Positions 1 through 8,211 are shown, counted from the first letter of the stretch. The stretch: DNA of 64,000 bases from Halovenus salina (GCF_026410925.1 NZ_CP112972.1:3100001-3164000); one strand, 5' to 3'. A program made the numbers and translations. Notes: generated by a model from the letters alone, not told the origin.

Positions 1-2
1 GC

Positions 3-404
3 CAGCTGCTGGTCCAAGAACGACTCCAGTCAATCAAACTCCCCGAGGTCGCTATCATCCCGATTCTCGTGAAATACAGCATCTACTACATTGCGGGCCT
101 CATCGCGCTCGCACAGCTCGGTGTGGCAACTGCGGCGTTACTCGTTCTGTTGGGGGCATACGCCTTCGGCCTCGTCTTCCTGGGCGGCCTTGCGTTCAAA
201 GACCTGCTCGCGGCCGCGGCCGCCGGTATCTATCTGCTGTTGAACGAACCGTACAGCATCGGCGACGAGGTCCGCATCGAGGGGACTCGTGGGATCGTCC
301 AAGAGGTGGATATGTTCGTCACACACGTCGAGGCCGACGGCAAGGAGTACATCCTCCCCAATCAACAGATTCTCCGGGACGGGGTCGTCCGAATCCGGGA
401 GTAA
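3..404 (+). CDS. MscS-family mechanosensitive channel, C-terminal part (5' end outside window)
   Basis: The reading frame is open from the left edge, so the start lies upstream. What is visible is a transmembrane helix (about residues 20-55), a Gly/Ala-rich pore-helix-like stretch (LAFKDLLAAAAAGIYLLL) and the MscS beta domain (GDEVRIEGTRGIVQEVD, then ILPNQQIL). This pattern is typical of small-conductance mechanosensitive channels that release solutes on hypo-osmotic shock. The protein stops soon after the beta domain, so the C-terminal alpha/beta vestibule domain of E. coli MscS is absent or very short. A second MscS gene lies at 17.2-18.3 kb. Confidence 0.85.
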   Translation, partial: QLLVQERLQSIKLPEVAIIPILVKYSIYYIAGLIALAQLGVATAALLVLLGAYAFGLVFLGGLAFKDLLAAAAAGIYLLLNEPYSIGDEVRIEGTRGIVQEVDMFVTHVEADGKEYILPNQQILRDGVVRIRE

Positions 405-428
405 CTCCGGCAGCTGTCTGACGGAGAT

Positions 429-433
429 AAAAA
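429..433 (-). terminator. T-run downstream of tatA
   Basis: Five T on the minus strand, 13 bases past the tatA stop. Archaeal transcription commonly ends at short T-runs. No stem is needed or seen. Confidence 0.4.
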
Positions 434-445
434 GAGAGTGTCGTG

Positions 446-766
446 TTAGCTCGACTGTTCGTCAGTTTCCGAGTCGGTCACCGTCTCCGTCGTCGTCTCC
501 GTCGTCGTCGGCTCTTCGTCAAGGTCCATGTAGTCGTCGTCTTCGTCGCTGAAGTCGGCTTCAGGGTCGACTGCCTCTTCCATCTCTTCGAGTTCCTGCT
601 CGACCTGCTGGCGACCTTTCTGGAACTCACCCATCGCCTGACCGGTCGAGCGGGCGAGCTTCGGAATCTTGTTTGCCCCGAACAGGAGCACCGCGATCAG
701 TAGGATGACGACCATCTCCATGCCGCCGGGCACTGGGCCGAACAGCGGTACGAGTGTACTTGCCAT
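446..766 (-). CDS. tatA: Twin-arginine translocase subunit TatA/E
   Basis: This is a pore-forming or recruiting component of the Tat pathway, which exports folded proteins and dominates secretion in haloarchaea. It has a short N-terminal membrane segment with the GGMEMVVILLIAVLLFGANKIPKLAR-type pattern: helix, FG hinge, then an amphipathic helix (about residues 10-50). A long acidic Glu/Asp tail ending in a Thr/Glu-rich stretch follows, fitting a high-salt cytoplasm. I chose the ATG at 766 because it gives the usual very short N-terminus; an upstream ATG at 778 adds four residues. Several Tat-type lipoproteins in this window are possible substrates. Confidence 0.9.
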   Translation of the reverse strand: MASTLVPLFGPVPGGMEMVVILLIAVLLFGANKIPKLARSTGQAMGEFQKGRQQVEQELEEMEEAVDPEADFSDEDDDYMDLDEEPTTTETTTETVTDSETDEQSS

Positions 767-969
767 TTCTACCTTCACGTTGCCTACTGCCGATTATAGT
801 CTTTTTGCTCTGTTGAGCCTACTGAGAACGCTGTCTCAGACGCAGAATTATCCGATTATCGGGCGACAGGAAAGCTCTTACGAGCGTTTGGGGCCCTGTT
901 GAACCTCTCATCGCTTTCAGGCCACACCGAGTCACAACGGACTTGAGCCGACAGGTGCAATCGGGTGGT

Positions 970-1452
970 ATGGTTTCAGCAGGTGACGATGCGCCAGATT
1001 TCACCGCACCGCTTGCAAACGGCGACACAGAACTCCTGACGCTCTCGGACCGACTCGACGACGCCCCCGTCGTGCTCGCCTTCTTCCCGGGCGCGTTCAC
1101 GAGCGTCTGCAGCCACGAAATGAGCACGTTCGAGGACCGCCTCGACGCTCTGACCGAGCACGGCGCGACGCTGTTCGGCGTCAGCATCGACACACCCTTC
1201 TCGCTCAACGAGTTCCGCGACGAACTCGGGCTCTCTTTCGGGCTGATCAGCGACACGAACCGCGACCTCGTCAACGACTACGATGTGGCGACCGACTTCG
1301 CGGACATCGGTGTCGAAGATATCGCCGAACGGGCCGTCTTCGTCATCGACGGCTCCGGAACGGTGACCTACGCCTGGGTCGGCGAGAACGCGGGCGTCGA
1401 GCCCGATTACGACGAGGTCGAAGCCGCTGTCGAAGACGCCGTGGCAAACTGA
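970..1452 (+). CDS. 1-Cys peroxiredoxin (AhpC/TSA, AhpE/Bcp-like)
   Basis: A thioredoxin-fold peroxidase that reduces peroxides through one cysteine. The peroxidatic motif FFPGAFTSVCSHEM is present with Cys47. It is the only cysteine in the 160-residue protein, so there is no resolving Cys and an external thiol must regenerate it. The usual sequence APDFTAPLANG begins the domain. A TTG at 943 would extend the N-terminus by nine residues, but the ATG at 970 matches the family start. The electron donor cannot be deduced. Confidence 0.88.
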   Translation: MVSAGDDAPDFTAPLANGDTELLTLSDRLDDAPVVLAFFPGAFTSVCSHEMSTFEDRLDALTEHGATLFGVSIDTPFSLNEFRDELGLSFGLISDTNRDLVNDYDVATDFADIGVEDIAERAVFVIDGSGTVTYAWVGENAGVEPDYDEVEAAVEDAVAN

Positions 1453-1533
1453 GTCGCCCTAGACAGGTTTGACTTGCTTTCTCTCGCGTCGCCGGAGCGA
1501 GGTGTTTATTTTTCGGGCCGTCGACCCACTGGT

Positions 1534-2013
1534 ATGGAGATTAAATCCCGACATCACCTTCGCTCGGACGCGATCAGCGAGATAGAGGAGGCTCTGGCAA
1601 CAAATCTGGGTGTCGACCTCTCGGCGGAGGCCGTTGAGAAAGTCGAGTTGACCGACGACACATGGGACGTCGTACTCGTCGACGGCGAACCACACGTCCT
1701 CTACCTGGACGGCGAGCCGTTCCTGACAGTCGACGGCGCGAATGCCCACGAGCCGACCAGCCACATCGTCACCGTCGACACCGGGGCCATCCAGTTCGTC
1801 TCCGACGGTGCTGACGTGATGCGTCCAGGCATCGTTGAGGCCGACGCGGACATCGAGGAAGGCGATTTTGTTGTCATCAACGAGGAGGCACACAGCAAGT
1901 TCCTCGCGGTCGGCAGAGCCCTGGTCGACGGCGACGAGATGGCCGGCCAGGAGGGACGGGTCGTCGACTCCATCCACCACGTCGGTGACGACCTCTACGA
2001 GTTCTCCCCGTGA
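1534..2013 (+). CDS. PUA-domain RNA-binding protein
   Basis: About 159 residues. The second half (GAIQFVSDGADVMRPGIV, then EGDFVVINEEAHSKFLAVGRAL) is a PUA domain, the RNA-binding fold found at the C-terminus of archaeal tRNA-guanine transglycosylase and in MCT-1-like proteins. The first half (IKSRHHLRSDAISEIEEAL) resembles the pre-PUA domain of such stand-alone proteins. A role in tRNA/rRNA modification or translation initiation is plausible, but no substrate can be named. The start is the ATG at 1534, since the longer frame upstream is low-complexity. Confidence 0.8.
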   Translation: MEIKSRHHLRSDAISEIEEALATNLGVDLSAEAVEKVELTDDTWDVVLVDGEPHVLYLDGEPFLTVDGANAHEPTSHIVTVDTGAIQFVSDGADVMRPGIVEADADIEEGDFVVINEEAHSKFLAVGRALVDGDEMAGQEGRVVDSIHHVGDDLYEFSP

Positions 2014-2464
2014 GTCGCGTCGGTCGTGCTTATCTGAGAAATAGTAACGAGAACTGCCGCACGCTTTCTCAGCGGTCAGTACAGTGGACAGATGTACTGC
2101 AACGAATTGGGGCCTCTCTGTATTCTATCAGAAAGCCGGTGCAAGATACAGAGCATCTACTCAGCACGGGAGGACCGCTGTTTGCCACAACAACTCGACT
2201 GAGTTGAACGTTAGATAGCTCACGCGTACATTTCGACTTTTTGTAACGCTCGCATCGTTGGACGAGTGACACGCAAGTCGTTCGTTCGATCCGCGAGATT
2301 CGGCGCGTCAGCGCTTCTCGCTCGCAAAAAATCGACCGAACGGACTCCTCGAGCAAGCTTGTAACCACATACAGAAAGCATTGCATTCTCCAAAGACTAT
2401 AAATAACGGATACGTGATGTGTTATTCATGCGTAATTATCGGACCGAACAAACCAGTGATTACG
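2014..2464. other. Gene-free stretch, 450 bp
   Basis: No convincing ORF on either strand. A TATA-like box (ctataaata, about 2396-2404) precedes the downstream membrane-protein gene. A short inverted pair ctgtat/atacag frames 2118-2150. Base composition drifts towards AT at the right end. I see no RNA gene. Confidence 0.5.
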
Positions 2465-3226
2465 ATGACTGAAATCCCACAACCGATCATCGGTATCATA
2501 GCGCTTGCCGGGCTTGTCCTCGGTGCGTATGTCACCTACGAGGCATTGGGGTACCTACAGAGTGGCTGGACCATCTGGCAGAGCGACCCAATCAATGCAG
2601 GTGACATCGAGTACGAGGACGGTGTCGTCGAGGTTCAAGGGAAGGTCGAGCAACTCGAAGACGAGTTGCTCACCACGGAGTACACCGACACGCCGGCGGT
2701 TGCCCACGAGTACGAACTCCAGGTGCACGAGGATAACCGGACCGGCGACGAAGGGCCGGAATGGAAAACCACCGAGAGCGGTACAGAGGTACAACCGTTC
2801 TACGTGACTGACGAGACCGGGAGTGTCGCCGTCGATCCAGACGGGGCGCACGTCTCGCTTGACACGGAGAAGATCTCGGGAGGCTCGGAAATAGATATCG
2901 GACCAGTGGACGCCTCGACGAGCAAGAAGTACGAGGGACTACTGGCACCTGGGGATCACGTACACGTCTTCGGCCAGAAGCGTCACGCCCAGGGAGACAG
3001 TCCGGACAATGGACGATTCTACATCGGTGACGGTGGTGAGACAGACACGTTCTCCGTCTCCGATACGACGGAAACCCGGACGGTCGTGCGGTACATTGGC
3101 GGTGGCCTCGTCTCATTAATACTGGGTCTGGCTGCACTCGTAATGGGTGGTTTCCTGGCGCTCGTGCTGCTCGGCCAACTCGAATTTTCTGATGTCGGCT
3201 TACAGCTGACCGCCTCTCTGGCATAG
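2465..3226 (+). CDS. GIDE-domain-like membrane protein
   Basis: About 253 residues with one N-terminal membrane segment (about 5-25) and one near the C-terminus (about 210-245). The soluble part between them follows the pattern of the GIDE domain (found in mitochondrial MUL1/MULAN and in prokaryotic membrane proteins): EVQGKVEQLEDELLTTEYTD, a VAHEYELQV strand, a Trp-containing turn, then VQPFYVTDETGSVAVDPDGA. It has no RING finger, so it is not itself a ubiquitin-ligase homologue. Function unknown. The start is the ATG at 2465, directly before the membrane helix; an ATG at 2417 is the alternative. Confidence 0.65.
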   Translation: MTEIPQPIIGIIALAGLVLGAYVTYEALGYLQSGWTIWQSDPINAGDIEYEDGVVEVQGKVEQLEDELLTTEYTDTPAVAHEYELQVHEDNRTGDEGPEWKTTESGTEVQPFYVTDETGSVAVDPDGAHVSLDTEKISGGSEIDIGPVDASTSKKYEGLLAPGDHVHVFGQKRHAQGDSPDNGRFYIGDGGETDTFSVSDTTETRTVVRYIGGGLVSLILGLAALVMGGFLALVLLGQLEFSDVGLQLTASLA

Positions 3227-3274
3227 CCAGGTCTGCAACAAGTGGCCGACTGCCTTGTCCTCTCTATTCAGTGT

Positions 3275-3291
3275 CAGCGTGTCATAGAATA
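3275..3291 (+). repeat. 17-bp inverted repeat, left copy
   Basis: The sequence cagcgtgtcatagaata is the exact reverse complement of 4967-4983. The two copies frame the tnpB element, about 200 bp outside its left hairpin and about 45 bp outside its right hairpin. Confidence 0.7.
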
Positions 3292-3490
3292 GTCCGCTGT
3301 TGTCTGTCTATTCGTAGTCAGCGCCACCGAGACCCTCGTCTCCGTTCTCACAGCAGTCGCGTGTTCCACACCCGATTACAATGATGCTGTCTCAGTATCC
3401 AAAACAGAACAGTTCCTCTCTAATGGTTATATCCTCCGTGCACCGGGTGCACGGACTTCTGAATCTGTCCCGGCTTACAATTGACATCCT

Positions 3491-3527
3491 CCTCCGCCTG
3501 AAGGCGGAGGAATCCCAAGCGTTGGGA
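3491..3527 (-). ncRNA. Probable omega-RNA (reRNA) 3' region of the TnpB element
   Basis: Two perfect hairpins follow directly after the tnpB stop codon, at the place where TnpB guide RNAs are known to arise (overlapping the end of tnpB and the right end of the element). The guide would be the flanking DNA beyond about 3481. The RNA itself is inferred; only the stems are seen. Confidence 0.45.
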
Positions 3528-3529
3528 TA

Positions 3530-4786
3530 TTAGGGTTTGCAGCCTTCCCGTTCTCTCGGTGTGAACCGTCCGCTCTCGCGGTCAAACAGGAAGACTCCGG
3601 GCTGTGCCAACCAGCCGTTACTCATATCCCCAGTCGGGGGACTCTGAGTTATCTTTCGCCGGATGTTTACCGCACCGTTCACATCTGCGTTCATCGTCGT
3701 CTCGCACGACTCGCAGACATACAGACCTCGCTCCACGCGGTTGCTGTCTCGGATTTGCCCGCAACACGAACACGTCTTACTCGTGTTTTCCTCGTCCACA
3801 CGGTCAACAAGGATTCCGTGTTCCTCGGCCTTGTATTCGAGCAGATTTGTGAACCGATCAAACTCCCACCCGTGGAGTTTCTTGTTGCCCGACGTACCCC
3901 AGTCCCGCGAGTCGCCGTTCTCATCCTCGCGGATGTCGCTAAGATCGCCAACTACGATCTTTTCCACGCCTTCTACTACACACCGTTGTACGATATGTTT
4001 TGAGAGCGTGTGGAGAATGTGGTCTTTGCGCCGGGAGAGTTTCCTGCGGGCTTTCCGCGCACGCTTTGACGGCCCGTTTTTGCCCTCTGTCTGGTATTCT
4101 TCGCGGGTGAAGTAGTGCTTGTCCTCTTTCAGTACGTTCCCCGGATACAGCTCCGAAGGGCCGTCTTCGTAATCAATTGCGAGGTAGTTGCTGATGCCGA
4201 GGTCGATTCCCGCTGTGTTGTCACCGGGCGCATCATCAACTGGAATCTCTTTCTTACAGACGAGGTGGAATGCCCATTCCTCACCGTTCCAGACGGCACG
4301 CACCTGCTGGATGTTCTCCACTTGTACGTCGGGTCGGGTTTCGTACTCTGCGAGGATGAAGTCCGACCGTCCGTCTTTCAGATTCCAACCTTTCGAGAGG
4401 CGAAGTTGGCTGTGCTTGTCATCGTGTTTGATGCCCTTCTGCTTCCATGTCACGGTGGAGCGTGGGTGTCGGTCGCCATGTTTCCGATAGCCAGGTGGGT
4501 TGTTGCCGTCGTTGGAATTGTACCAGCCGTTGAACGCTTCAGCAAGTTCTTCGAGAACTCGCTGACTTGACTGAGAATGCAGGTCACTGTAGCGTTCGTG
4601 GTCTTTTAGTTCCGATTTCAACTCGGCTTCGTCGGGTATCTCGCTGTCGTCGTCCCACCGGCCTTGGATGTAGTAGCGTCCGACATTCCACAGTTTGGAT
4701 GCGGAGAACCCGCACTGGTTGAGGTCGTCACGGACCTGACTGTGGTTCGTGATGCGTGCGACATAGGTACGGGTCGTCTCCAGCAT
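3530..4786 (-). CDS. tnpB: TnpB, RNA-guided nuclease-like protein of an IS1341-type element
   Basis: 418 residues, near full length. There is an N-terminal helical OrfB region, then a split RuvC nuclease: RuvC-I GIDLGISN (Asp195), RuvC-II VEKIVVGDLSDIRE, a zinc finger (CSCCG, Cys339/342, then CESC, Cys358/361) and RuvC-III MNADVNGAVNI (Asp368). In most TnpB/Cas12 proteins RuvC-II carries a catalytic Glu directly before the DL pair. Here that place is Gly280, so the site is either inactive or uses another acid, for example Glu332/333 in VDEENTSKTC. TnpB normally cuts DNA next to a short motif under an omega-RNA guide and helps keep its element. The ATG at 4786 starts at the usual helical N-terminus. 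Confidence 0.9.
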   Translation of the reverse strand: MLETTRTYVARITNHSQVRDDLNQCGFSASKLWNVGRYYIQGRWDDDSEIPDEAELKSELKDHERYSDLHSQSSQRVLEELAEAFNGWYNSNDGNNPPGYRKHGDRHPRSTVTWKQKGIKHDDKHSQLRLSKGWNLKDGRSDFILAEYETRPDVQVENIQQVRAVWNGEEWAFHLVCKKEIPVDDAPGDNTAGIDLGISNYLAIDYEDGPSELYPGNVLKEDKHYFTREEYQTEGKNGPSKRARKARRKLSRRKDHILHTLSKHIVQRCVVEGVEKIVVGDLSDIREDENGDSRDWGTSGNKKLHGWEFDRFTNLLEYKAEEHGILVDRVDEENTSKTCSCCGQIRDSNRVERGLYVCESCETTMNADVNGAVNIRRKITQSPPTGDMSNGWLAQPGVFLFDRESGRFTPREREGCKP

Positions 4787-4899
4787 CGTGCTGTGTTCAT
4801 AACTAGTTATGTATTATAGGATATTAAAATTCATGATTGTCGTGGAATATCCAGCTCTGTCGGTATCGGTGGAACATGTCACTGAGTGACGGCGCGTAT

Positions 4900-4919
4900 C
4901 CACGGCGTGAACGCCGTGG
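4900..4919. repeat. Left-end hairpin of the tnpB element
   Basis: A perfect 8-bp stem, ccacggcg/cgccgtgg, with a TGAA loop. It lies upstream of the tnpB start, where IS200/IS605 elements carry their left-end palindrome. Confidence 0.6.
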
Positions 4920-4966
4920 TATTGCGCCTGTTCAACCTATAACCAGACCGACCAGCGTGTGGGATG

Positions 4967-4983
4967 TATTCTATGACACGCTG
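4967..4983 (-). repeat. 17-bp inverted repeat, right copy
   Basis: The sequence tattctatgacacgctg is the exact reverse complement of 3275-3291. It lies upstream of sepF. Confidence 0.7.
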
Positions 4984-5063
4984 TCGCTAGCCGACACTCT
5001 ACGCTAAACACTGGCGTCGTGTCTGACGTAAAGCCTAAGCACTCGGGGGTACGGTCACAGTGT

Positions 5064-5420
5064 ATGGGGCTCATGAGCAAGATATTCGGGGAGGGTTCCT
5101 CGCGACAGACCGAAGACTATGTCGAGCTTTCGGCCGACGGTCTGGCAGTCGAGGACACAAACCCCGACACGGAGATCCGCATCGCAAACATCGGCGAGAA
5201 GACCGATGTCATCGATATCAAAGACGAGGTCTACGACGGCAACATCGTCCTCGCCGATATCACTCGTCACAGCACCAAAGACAGGACGATGGAACACATC
5301 ACCGACGAACTCAAACAGGTCGTCAACGAGGTCGGCGGCGATATCGTCCAGAAAGACGACGACCAGCTGATCATCACCCCGTCGGGCGTTCGTATCAGCC
5401 GCGAACGAATCGACCACTGA
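5064..5420 (+). CDS. sepF: Cell division protein SepF
   Basis: 118 residues. The protein opens with a short amphipathic membrane-targeting helix (MGLMSKIFGEG), then a linker, then the compact SepF domain (DVIDIKDEVYDGNIVLADI, then DIVQKDDDQLIITPSGVRIS). In haloarchaea SepF is the membrane anchor that binds FtsZ at mid-cell. The ATG at 5064 preserves the amphipathic helix; an upstream frame to 5019 does not look coding. Confidence 0.88.
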   Translation: MGLMSKIFGEGSSRQTEDYVELSADGLAVEDTNPDTEIRIANIGEKTDVIDIKDEVYDGNIVLADITRHSTKDRTMEHITDELKQVVNEVGGDIVQKDDDQLIITPSGVRISRERIDH

Positions 5421-5426
5421 CGCCGC

Positions 5427-5819
5427 TTACGCGACGTTGTCCGGTGTCTCGTCGTCTTCCACGTCGCGTTTCATCGAGTCGCGACGCGCTTTGGCGTCTC
5501 GTCCCGTCGCGGCCTCCAGAAAGTTGTTTTTGACCGCGACGGCATCCTCTGCGGCGTCGAAGTGCCCTTCCTCGATAACGTCCTCGGCCGGCCGCTCCTC
5601 GATGTCGAGCGCGATCTTGTCTTTCTTGCCCGAATAGGCCACGGTACCGGCCGTGACACGCTTGAAAACCGGATTTTTGGGGTCTTCAACGACCAGCAGG
5701 TCACTGTCCTTGTAGTCCTCGGTGGTGGTCACATCGCCGAAGTAGTCCTCGACAAACTCCTGCATATCCTCGACTCGGTCTTCTAGATACTCTCCCCGTC
5801 GCATCTTGTATTCGCGCAT
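5427..5819 (-). CDS. DUF5611-type conserved haloarchaeal protein
   Basis: 130 residues, opening MREYKMRRGEYLEDRVEDM. It has a basic-acidic N-terminal helix, a central beta-rich part (SDLLVVEDPKNPVFKRVTAGTVAYSGKKDKIALDIEER is the region, about 42-77) and an acidic tail. It resembles, from memory, the family named DUF5611, found only in haloarchaea. No catalytic motif or membrane segment. It is convergent with sepF, only 6 bp apart. Function unknown. Confidence 0.7.
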   Translation of the reverse strand: MREYKMRRGEYLEDRVEDMQEFVEDYFGDVTTTEDYKDSDLLVVEDPKNPVFKRVTAGTVAYSGKKDKIALDIEERPAEDVIEEGHFDAAEDAVAVKNNFLEAATGRDAKARRDSMKRDVEDDETPDNVA

Positions 5820-5864
5820 GAACGAAGGGTTACTCGGCGATGTTTTTACCTCTATCGGAGCAGA

Positions 5865-6584
5865 TTAGTCGGTCTGGTGGTCGAGCGTGGCCATGTGACA
5901 CTCCGGACAGAAATCGCCCTCGCGTAGCGATGACGACTCCACGGGTGTCGAGAACTCACACTCCGGACAGATGAACGTACCTTCCGGAACAGTGAGTGTA
6001 TCGCTCTCGATGCTCCTGGGGGCACCATCTTCAGGCTGGGGGTCGATTTCAGTCGACATCTCCCACTCCTCTCTGTCGTCCTCGGCCTCGGGTTCGGGCC
6101 AGGAGACATCGTCTGGCGACTCGTCGTCGCCGTCTGTCGACTCCTCGGGCCATTCGCCCGGGTCACGCTGGCGCTCGTCCTCAGCTTCCTCGTCTTCGTC
6201 CTCGTCGTCGAGAATAACTGCGTCGTCCTCCGTGGAGTCGACGACCTCGTCTGTTGTGACTGACCCTGCGCCCGACACTGTCGCCTCGGTGTCCGGAATC
6301 GCTACCTCTTCGGTCGGCCCAGAAGAGGCCGACTGCGCTGGCTCTCGGACGTCGTCCGCTGTGGAGTCGTCTCCGGACTCGTCGAGCTCGTCGCCGACGA
6401 TGTCCGCCGCTGTCTCCAGGGTCGTCACCTCCTTGTTCTCCGAAACGGTACGGGACTCACCACACCGAGTACACGTCTCTACCTCCCGGACGGTGATGAT
6501 GACCTCGTTGCCGTCCTCCTGTCGGTCGCGTTCGACCTCGGCGTCACCAAATTTGTGGCCGAGTATCGCGCACTTGTAACCCAT
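5865..6584 (-). CDS. Zinc-ribbon protein with long acidic linker (DUF7093-like)
   Basis: About 239 residues. The N-terminus (MGYKCAILGHKF) and a CTRCG motif near residue 36 pair to form one zinc-binding module. A very acidic Ser/Asp/Glu linker follows. The C-terminus has a second ribbon (FICPECEF, then FCPECHMATLD). The N-terminal module looks like the haloarchaeal family I recall as DUF7093. Two ribbons at the ends of a disordered linker suggest a nucleic-acid or protein scaffold, but this is inference. The ATG at 6584 is preferred over a TTG two codons upstream. Confidence 0.65.
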   Translation of the reverse strand: MGYKCAILGHKFGDAEVERDRQEDGNEVIITVREVETCTRCGESRTVSENKEVTTLETAADIVGDELDESGDDSTADDVREPAQSASSGPTEEVAIPDTEATVSGAGSVTTDEVVDSTEDDAVILDDEDEDEEAEDERQRDPGEWPEESTDGDDESPDDVSWPEPEAEDDREEWEMSTEIDPQPEDGAPRSIESDTLTVPEGTFICPECEFSTPVESSSLREGDFCPECHMATLDHQTD

Positions 6585-6670
6585 TGCCAAGAGTTCCCCG
6601 CGTGTCCCACATAAGCGTACTGTTTGTGCGAGTCGAACTTATAAGAGGTATCCTCCCGTACTCCCGTACA

Positions 6671-6967
6671 ATGATGCTCAAGCCGGAGTACCGCGACCGA
6701 GAGGAGACAGATGTCGCGGTGCTGGGCACCCTCGCAGAGCGCCCCGAAGATGGCCTGACTGTCTTCGAACTCCGGGCCGCCGTTGAGGAGGATATCGACA
6801 CCATCGAGACCGCGCTGTCACGGCTCAAACGCGACGACCTGATACGGATCGAACAGGAGCGCGGACAAACCGTAGTTGTCCCACAGGAGCGCGTGCTGAC
6901 CAACGGCACCAGCGAGGAGACAGAGACAGATGCCTTCGATAGAATCCGCGACTGGTTCCCCTTCTGA
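6671..6967 (+). CDS. Small winged-helix-like protein (DUF6432-like)
   Basis: 98 residues. Residues about 12-70 have the pattern of a winged helix: LGTLAERPEDGLTVFELR, DIDTIETALSRLKRDDLI, then RIEQERGQTVVVP. The C-terminus ends FDRIRDWFPF. This fits the haloarchaeal family DUF6432 and a DNA-binding role, though no target is visible. Divergent from the zinc-ribbon gene, with about 86 bp between starts. A second ATG sits one codon downstream. Confidence 0.7.
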   Translation: MMLKPEYRDREETDVAVLGTLAERPEDGLTVFELRAAVEEDIDTIETALSRLKRDDLIRIEQERGQTVVVPQERVLTNGTSEETETDAFDRIRDWFPF

Positions 6968-7117
6968 TACTGGTGGCTGTAACCATCTCACCAGCCACCC
7001 GTCGTGAGATCCGGACAGCCTGTCACACAGACGTTCGCCGAAGACGGTTGTTACGTAAGTACAGCCACCAGTATGAGATACGTAGCGCTTTTGTCTCCCT
7101 GGCGAGAAGTCCGAGGT

Positions 7118-7489
7118 ATGTTTGGAGGCGGAGGCGGTCTCGACCCGAGCAAGATGCAACAGATGATGAAACAGATGGGTATCGATATCGACGAACTCGA
7201 CGCCGAGGAGGTCATCATTCGGACCTCCGAGGAGGAACTCGTCTTTACCGACGCCGACGTCCAGCGCATGGACGCCCAGGGTCAGGAGACATACAACATC
7301 GTCGGTGAACCCGAGCGACGAGAGCCGGGCGAAACGAGTGACTCGGCGACCGACGAGGAGGAGGAGGGCATCCCACAGGACGATATCGAACTCGTCGCTC
7401 AGCGTACCGGCACAAGCGAGGACGCGGCTCGTGAGGCACTGGAAGCCACCGACGGCGACCTGGCGGCCGCTGTCTCGCGGCTCGAATGA
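7118..7489 (+). CDS. nac: Nascent polypeptide-associated complex protein
   Basis: 123 residues. It begins [22 protein letters not shown], the standard archaeal NAC opening, then the NAC beta-barrel ([20 protein letters not shown]), an acidic linker, and a C-terminal UBA domain ([25 protein letters not shown] region). It binds nascent chains at the ribosome exit as a homodimer. Its stop overlaps the next start by four bases (ATGA), so the tRNA methyltransferase is probably translated by coupling. Confidence 0.95.
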   Translation: MFGGGGGLDPSKMQQMMKQMGIDIDELDAEEVIIRTSEEELVFTDADVQRMDAQGQETYNIVGEPERREPGETSDSATDEEEEGIPQDDIELVAQRTGTSEDAAREALEATDGDLAAAVSRLE

Positions 7490-8211
7490 GCGACCCGCTG
7501 CTGTTCGTCTACGAGGACCGAGAGTATCTGCTTTCCCCCGGCGAGACGCTGGAATCTGACCTCGGCGTGCTGGAAGTTCCAGAGGATGTCTCGCCCGGCG
7601 AGACCGTCGAGACGCATCTCGGGACGGCGTTCACGGCGCGCAAACTCCGCGGTCCCGACCTGTTCAACCACTTCGAACGGACTGGTGCACCGATGATGCC
7701 CCGCGACGTGGGCCTCATCGTCGGACATACCGGTATCGCTGAGGGAGACCGCGTGCTCGATGCCGGCACCGGCACGGGTGTACTCGCGAGCGCGATGGCA
7801 CGCGCGGGTGCCGAGGTCACGACCTACGAGAGCAACCCCGACTTCGCCGAGGTCGCCCGCGAGAACATGGAACTGGCCGGTATCGCTGACCGGGTGGACG
7901 TTCAGGCCGGCGACGTGACCGACAACCTCGACGGCTCTGGCTTCGACGTGGTGACACTCGACACCGCCGACGCGGACGCGGTCGTCGCACACGCGCCCGA
8001 CCTGCTCGTCCCCGGCGGATTTGTCGCTGTCTACTCACCGTTCGTCGAGGATACCAGAGCTGTCGTCGACACCGCTCGCGAGGCAGGACTTTCGGATATC
8101 CGGACCTTCGAGACGATTCAACGGCGGATGGACTTCGATGACCGTGGTTCGCGCCCCTCGACTGCCGGCGTTGGACACACCGGCTATCTCACGTTCGCGC
8201 GAAACGAATAA
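7486..8211 (+). CDS. trmI: tRNA (adenine-N1)-methyltransferase, TrmI type
   Basis: 241 residues. An N-terminal small beta domain ([11 protein letters not shown]) precedes a class I SAM methyltransferase. Motif I is [16 protein letters not shown] and the acidic residue after strand 2 is in YESNPDF. The [21 protein letters not shown] segment region before motif I matches TrmI, which makes m1A57/58 in archaeal tRNA. It is translationally coupled to nac. Confidence 0.88.
   Translation: MSDPLLFVYEDREYLLSPGETLESDLGVLEVPEDVSPGETVETHLGTAFTARKLRGPDLFNHFERTGAPMMPRDVGLIVGHTGIAEGDRVLDAGTGTGVLASAMARAGAEVTTYESNPDFAEVARENMELAGIADRVDVQAGDVTDNLDGSGFDVVTLDTADADAVVAHAPDLLVPGGFVAVYSPFVEDTRAVVDTAREAGLSDIRTFETIQRRMDFDDRGSRPSTAGVGHTGYLTFARNE

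Larger units (their letters stand above)
3481..4925 (-). mobile_element. IS1341-type (IS200/IS605 superfamily) element, tnpB only
   Basis: The element contains a full tnpB and no tnpA, which defines the IS1341 type. The end after the tnpB stop has two hairpins: tcccaa/ttggga (3513-3518 with 3522-3527) and cctccgcc-tgaa-ggcggagg (3491-3510), then ggatgtcaa on the minus strand, the usual right-end and omega-RNA region. The other end carries ccacggcg-tgaa-cgccgtgg (4900-4919). Both end hairpins have 8-bp stems and a TGAA loop. The exact boundaries are estimates, because these elements make no target duplication. Movement would need a TnpA from elsewhere. Confidence 0.75.

Noticed and set aside
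2139..2150. gtgcaagataca shared between the gene-free stretches at 2139-2150 and 8270-8281
   Set aside because: A 12-base match is expected by chance several times in 64 kb, and the flanks do not align.
6197..6400. Long frames opposite the acidic linker gene (5971-6579 plus strand)
   Set aside because: They are Ser-rich antisense images of the Asp/Glu-rich linker of the minus-strand zinc-ribbon gene.
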